Positions 44,453-46,060 of a stretch of 46,060 nt of DNA are shown piece by piece. The translations under genes and the position numbers were made by a program. Source of the stretch: Pirellula staleyi DSM 6068 (GTDB lineage Bacteria > Planctomycetota > Planctomycetia > Pirellulales > Pirellulaceae); the NCBI GenBank assembly GCA_945870455.1, contig CAMBSL010000013.1:1-46060 (forward strand). The letters are read 5' to 3'. Numbering within the stretch: the stretch's first letter is position 1; each line of letters opens with the position of its first letter. The notes beneath the pieces were generated by a model. The model saw only the letters and a list, made by a program, of their open reading frames with translations. It did no database searches and was not told where the DNA came from.

Positions 44453-44669
44453 CTAATGCGTCGTTGCAGTTCCCGGCGGCCAAAACCTAAACTCCAACGC
44501 TGCTCCCCAAGGCTCATCCAAGGTTTAACCCGCCGTTACGTAGCTTACTTTAACCTAGATCTACTGTTGCTGGGAGTGTGTTAGCGCCGCAACTACGGTA
44601 AAATATTGATCGCCTTGGATTTGATTGGTTGGATTCCTCGCGACTAATTATTAAACTGACTAAAAAAAC

Positions 44670-46060
44670 ATGAACATCGAATTCGATCCGAGCTCACCGA
44701 AAACCGAACTTCGTCGCCAATTCTTGAAGTCGTTGACCGCAGCCAGTGCAGCCGCGATGGCTGTCCGAGAGCCTCGATTATTGTTGGGAGCGGATCGCGA
44801 GCCGATCGATCATCCGCGACCAACAGCCGACGCCTGTATCTTGCTTTGGATGGGTGGGGGAATGGCCGCACCGGATACGTTCGATCCGAAACGGTACGTG
44901 CCATTCGAGGTCGGAGTGCCAGTAAAAGATGTCGAAAGTACATTTCCCCAAATCGACACTGTCGTCGACAACATCAAGATCACGCAAGGGCTTGAAAATA
45001 TCGCTCAAGTGATGGATCGCGGGACGTTGATCCGATCCCACGTCTTGCCAGACTTGGGCAGCATTTTGCATTCAAGACACCAGTATCATTGGCATACAGG
45101 CTACGTGCCGCCGCAAACCGTCGCATGTCCACACATTGGAGCTTGGATGGCGCGTGTCCTGGGACCTCGTAATCCGGTCATCCCACCATTCATCACGATT
45201 GGGCAACGGCTAGAGGGAGTTGGCGAATCGGAAGAGCTCAAGGCCTTTACGACCGCTGGGTTTTTCGGAAGCGAGTTCGGACCGATGGTGCTGCCCTATC
45301 CAGAAGTAGCCGCTCAGTCGGTTCGCCCACCCAAGGGTATGGAACCGGGGAGGTTTGACAATCGATACAAGCTCTACCAACGCCTCATTGACCAGAACCC
45401 TCACCGAGAGCTCATGAGTGACTATCAGCAACAATCGATGCTGAGGTCGATGGACAACGCCTACCGATTGCTTAGTTCCAAAGATCGGGCGGCGTTCGAT
45501 ATCTCGCTTGAACCCAAGGATAGTTATGCCAAATACAACACCAGCCAGTTCGGCCAAGGCTGTTTGTTAGCCAGACGTCTCGTTGAGGCTGGAGCTAGAT
45601 TCGTAGAAGTGACCACGGAGTACGTTCCGTTTCTCAATTGGGACACTCACGCCAACGGCCACGAAACGTTGGTACGGTTGAAGAAAGACATCGACCAACC
45701 GATAACGCAATTGATTCGAGACTTGGAAGAACGAGGCTTGCTCGACAGAACATTGATCGTGCTCGCCAGTGAATTCAGCCGGGACATGATCATGGAGGGC
45801 AAGCCGGGTTCGACTGCGAACGACCAGACTACGTTCCCTGTCGATAAGTTGCAAGAGATGAAGCACTACGGTCAGCATCGACATTTCACCGGCGGCTCCT
45901 GTGTGCTGATGTTCGGTGGTGGCATCCAGCGCGGGTTGCTCTACGGAGCTTCTGCTAACGAGCGTCCGTTTGTCGCAATTGAAAATCCGATTAGCGTCAT
46001 GGATCTACACGCCACAGTGCTGTCGGCGATGGGAATCAGCCCCAAGACAGCGTTCGACAT
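44670..46060 (+). CDS. DUF1501 family protein, Tat-exported, 3' end outside window
   Basis: 463 codons are visible from ATG 44670; the frame stays open to the window edge, so it is absent from the ORF track. The N-terminus carries a Tat signal (RRQFLKSLTAASAAAMAV). DUF1501 features: CILLWMGGGMAAPDTFDPKR, LIRSHVLPDLGSILHSRHQY, QYHWHTGYVPPQTVACPHIG, GCLLARRLVEAGARFVEVTT, WDTHANGHETL, LIVLASEFSRDM, GGSCVLMFGGGIQRG. These are sulfatase/phosphatase-fold proteins abundant in planctomycetes, nearly always paired with DUF1549/DUF1553 or cytochrome-type partners; their substrate is unknown. The neighbouring ThuA-cytochrome protein is the likely functional partner. Confidence 0.93.
   Translation, partial: MNIEFDPSSPKTELRRQFLKSLTAASAAAMAVREPRLLLGADREPIDHPRPTADACILLWMGGGMAAPDTFDPKRYVPFEVGVPVKDVESTFPQIDTVVDNIKITQGLENIAQVMDRGTLIRSHVLPDLGSILHSRHQYHWHTGYVPPQTVACPHIGAWMARVLGPRNPVIPPFITIGQRLEGVGESEELKAFTTAGFFGSEFGPMVLPYPEVAAQSVRPPKGMEPGRFDNRYKLYQRLIDQNPHRELMSDYQQQSMLRSMDNAYRLLSSKDRAAFDISLEPKDSYAKYNTSQFGQGCLLARRLVEAGARFVEVTTEYVPFLNWDTHANGHETLVRLKKDIDQPITQLIRDLEERGLLDRTLIVLASEFSRDMIMEGKPGSTANDQTTFPVDKLQEMKHYGQHRHFTGGSCVLMFGGGIQRGLLYGASANERPFVAIENPISVMDLHATVLSAMGISPKTAFD

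Overview
The window looks like chromosomal DNA from a planctomycete, most likely a Pirellulales/Rhodopirellula-type organism. The evidence is the gene content: a DUF1501 protein beside a giant ThuA / PVC-type dehydrogenase / HEAT / cytochrome c fusion, an MtdB-type methylene-tetrahydromethanopterin dehydrogenase, a long TolC-like lipoprotein and several secreted proteins without clear relatives. Other signs are roughly 50% GC, wide gene spacing, and many short palindromic intergenic repeats belonging to several families. I could run no searches; family names come from motifs and remembered family patterns.

Layout. 1-5.6 kb: a truncated secreted protein, a secreted terpenoid-cyclase-fold protein, oligoendopeptidase F, and a divergent ferredoxin-NADP reductase. 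5.7-11.7 kb: YaeQ; a two-gene minus-strand unit (HEAT-like membrane protein, then SH3b protein); and a PfkB-type sugar kinase with an SDR oxidoreductase, a likely hexuronate catabolism pair. 12.2-20.5 kb: an accessory island beginning at tRNA-Arg(ACG). It carries pieces of defence genes: the C-terminal tail of one HsdM, a DUF1016/PDDEXK nuclease, a decayed minus-strand gene, a small HTH protein, a full-length HsdR, a Fic gene whose catalytic core is inverted, the N-terminal part of a second HsdM, and the 5' part of an endonuclease/exonuclease/phosphatase gene in opposite orientation. No hsdS is present, so the type I system is very probably non-functional as it stands.

21-27 kb: a secreted beta-propeller-like (glycosidase-type) protein, a repeat-rich spacer, two small proteins, a Tat-like hypothetical protein, and MtdB. 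27.3-39.6 kb: the tolC-like and tadA pair, rsmH, a secreted alpha/beta hydrolase, an unrecognised 448-aa protein, a small protein, glmS, and a small lipoprotein with its partner. 39.7-46 kb: the giant ThuA-dehydrogenase-cytochrome protein, divergent from a DUF1501 protein cut by the window end.

The most notable observations concern rearrangement. Inverting 18957..19299 restores a single 404-codon Fic reading frame with no added or missing base. A 74-bp palindromic repeat pair sits in frame inside hsdR and has a relative just downstream of the gene. HsdM and the EEP gene meet head-to-head at about 20200, both broken. No clearly new multi-gene system is seen; the best candidate for an uncharacterised function is the 448-aa protein at 34814..36160.
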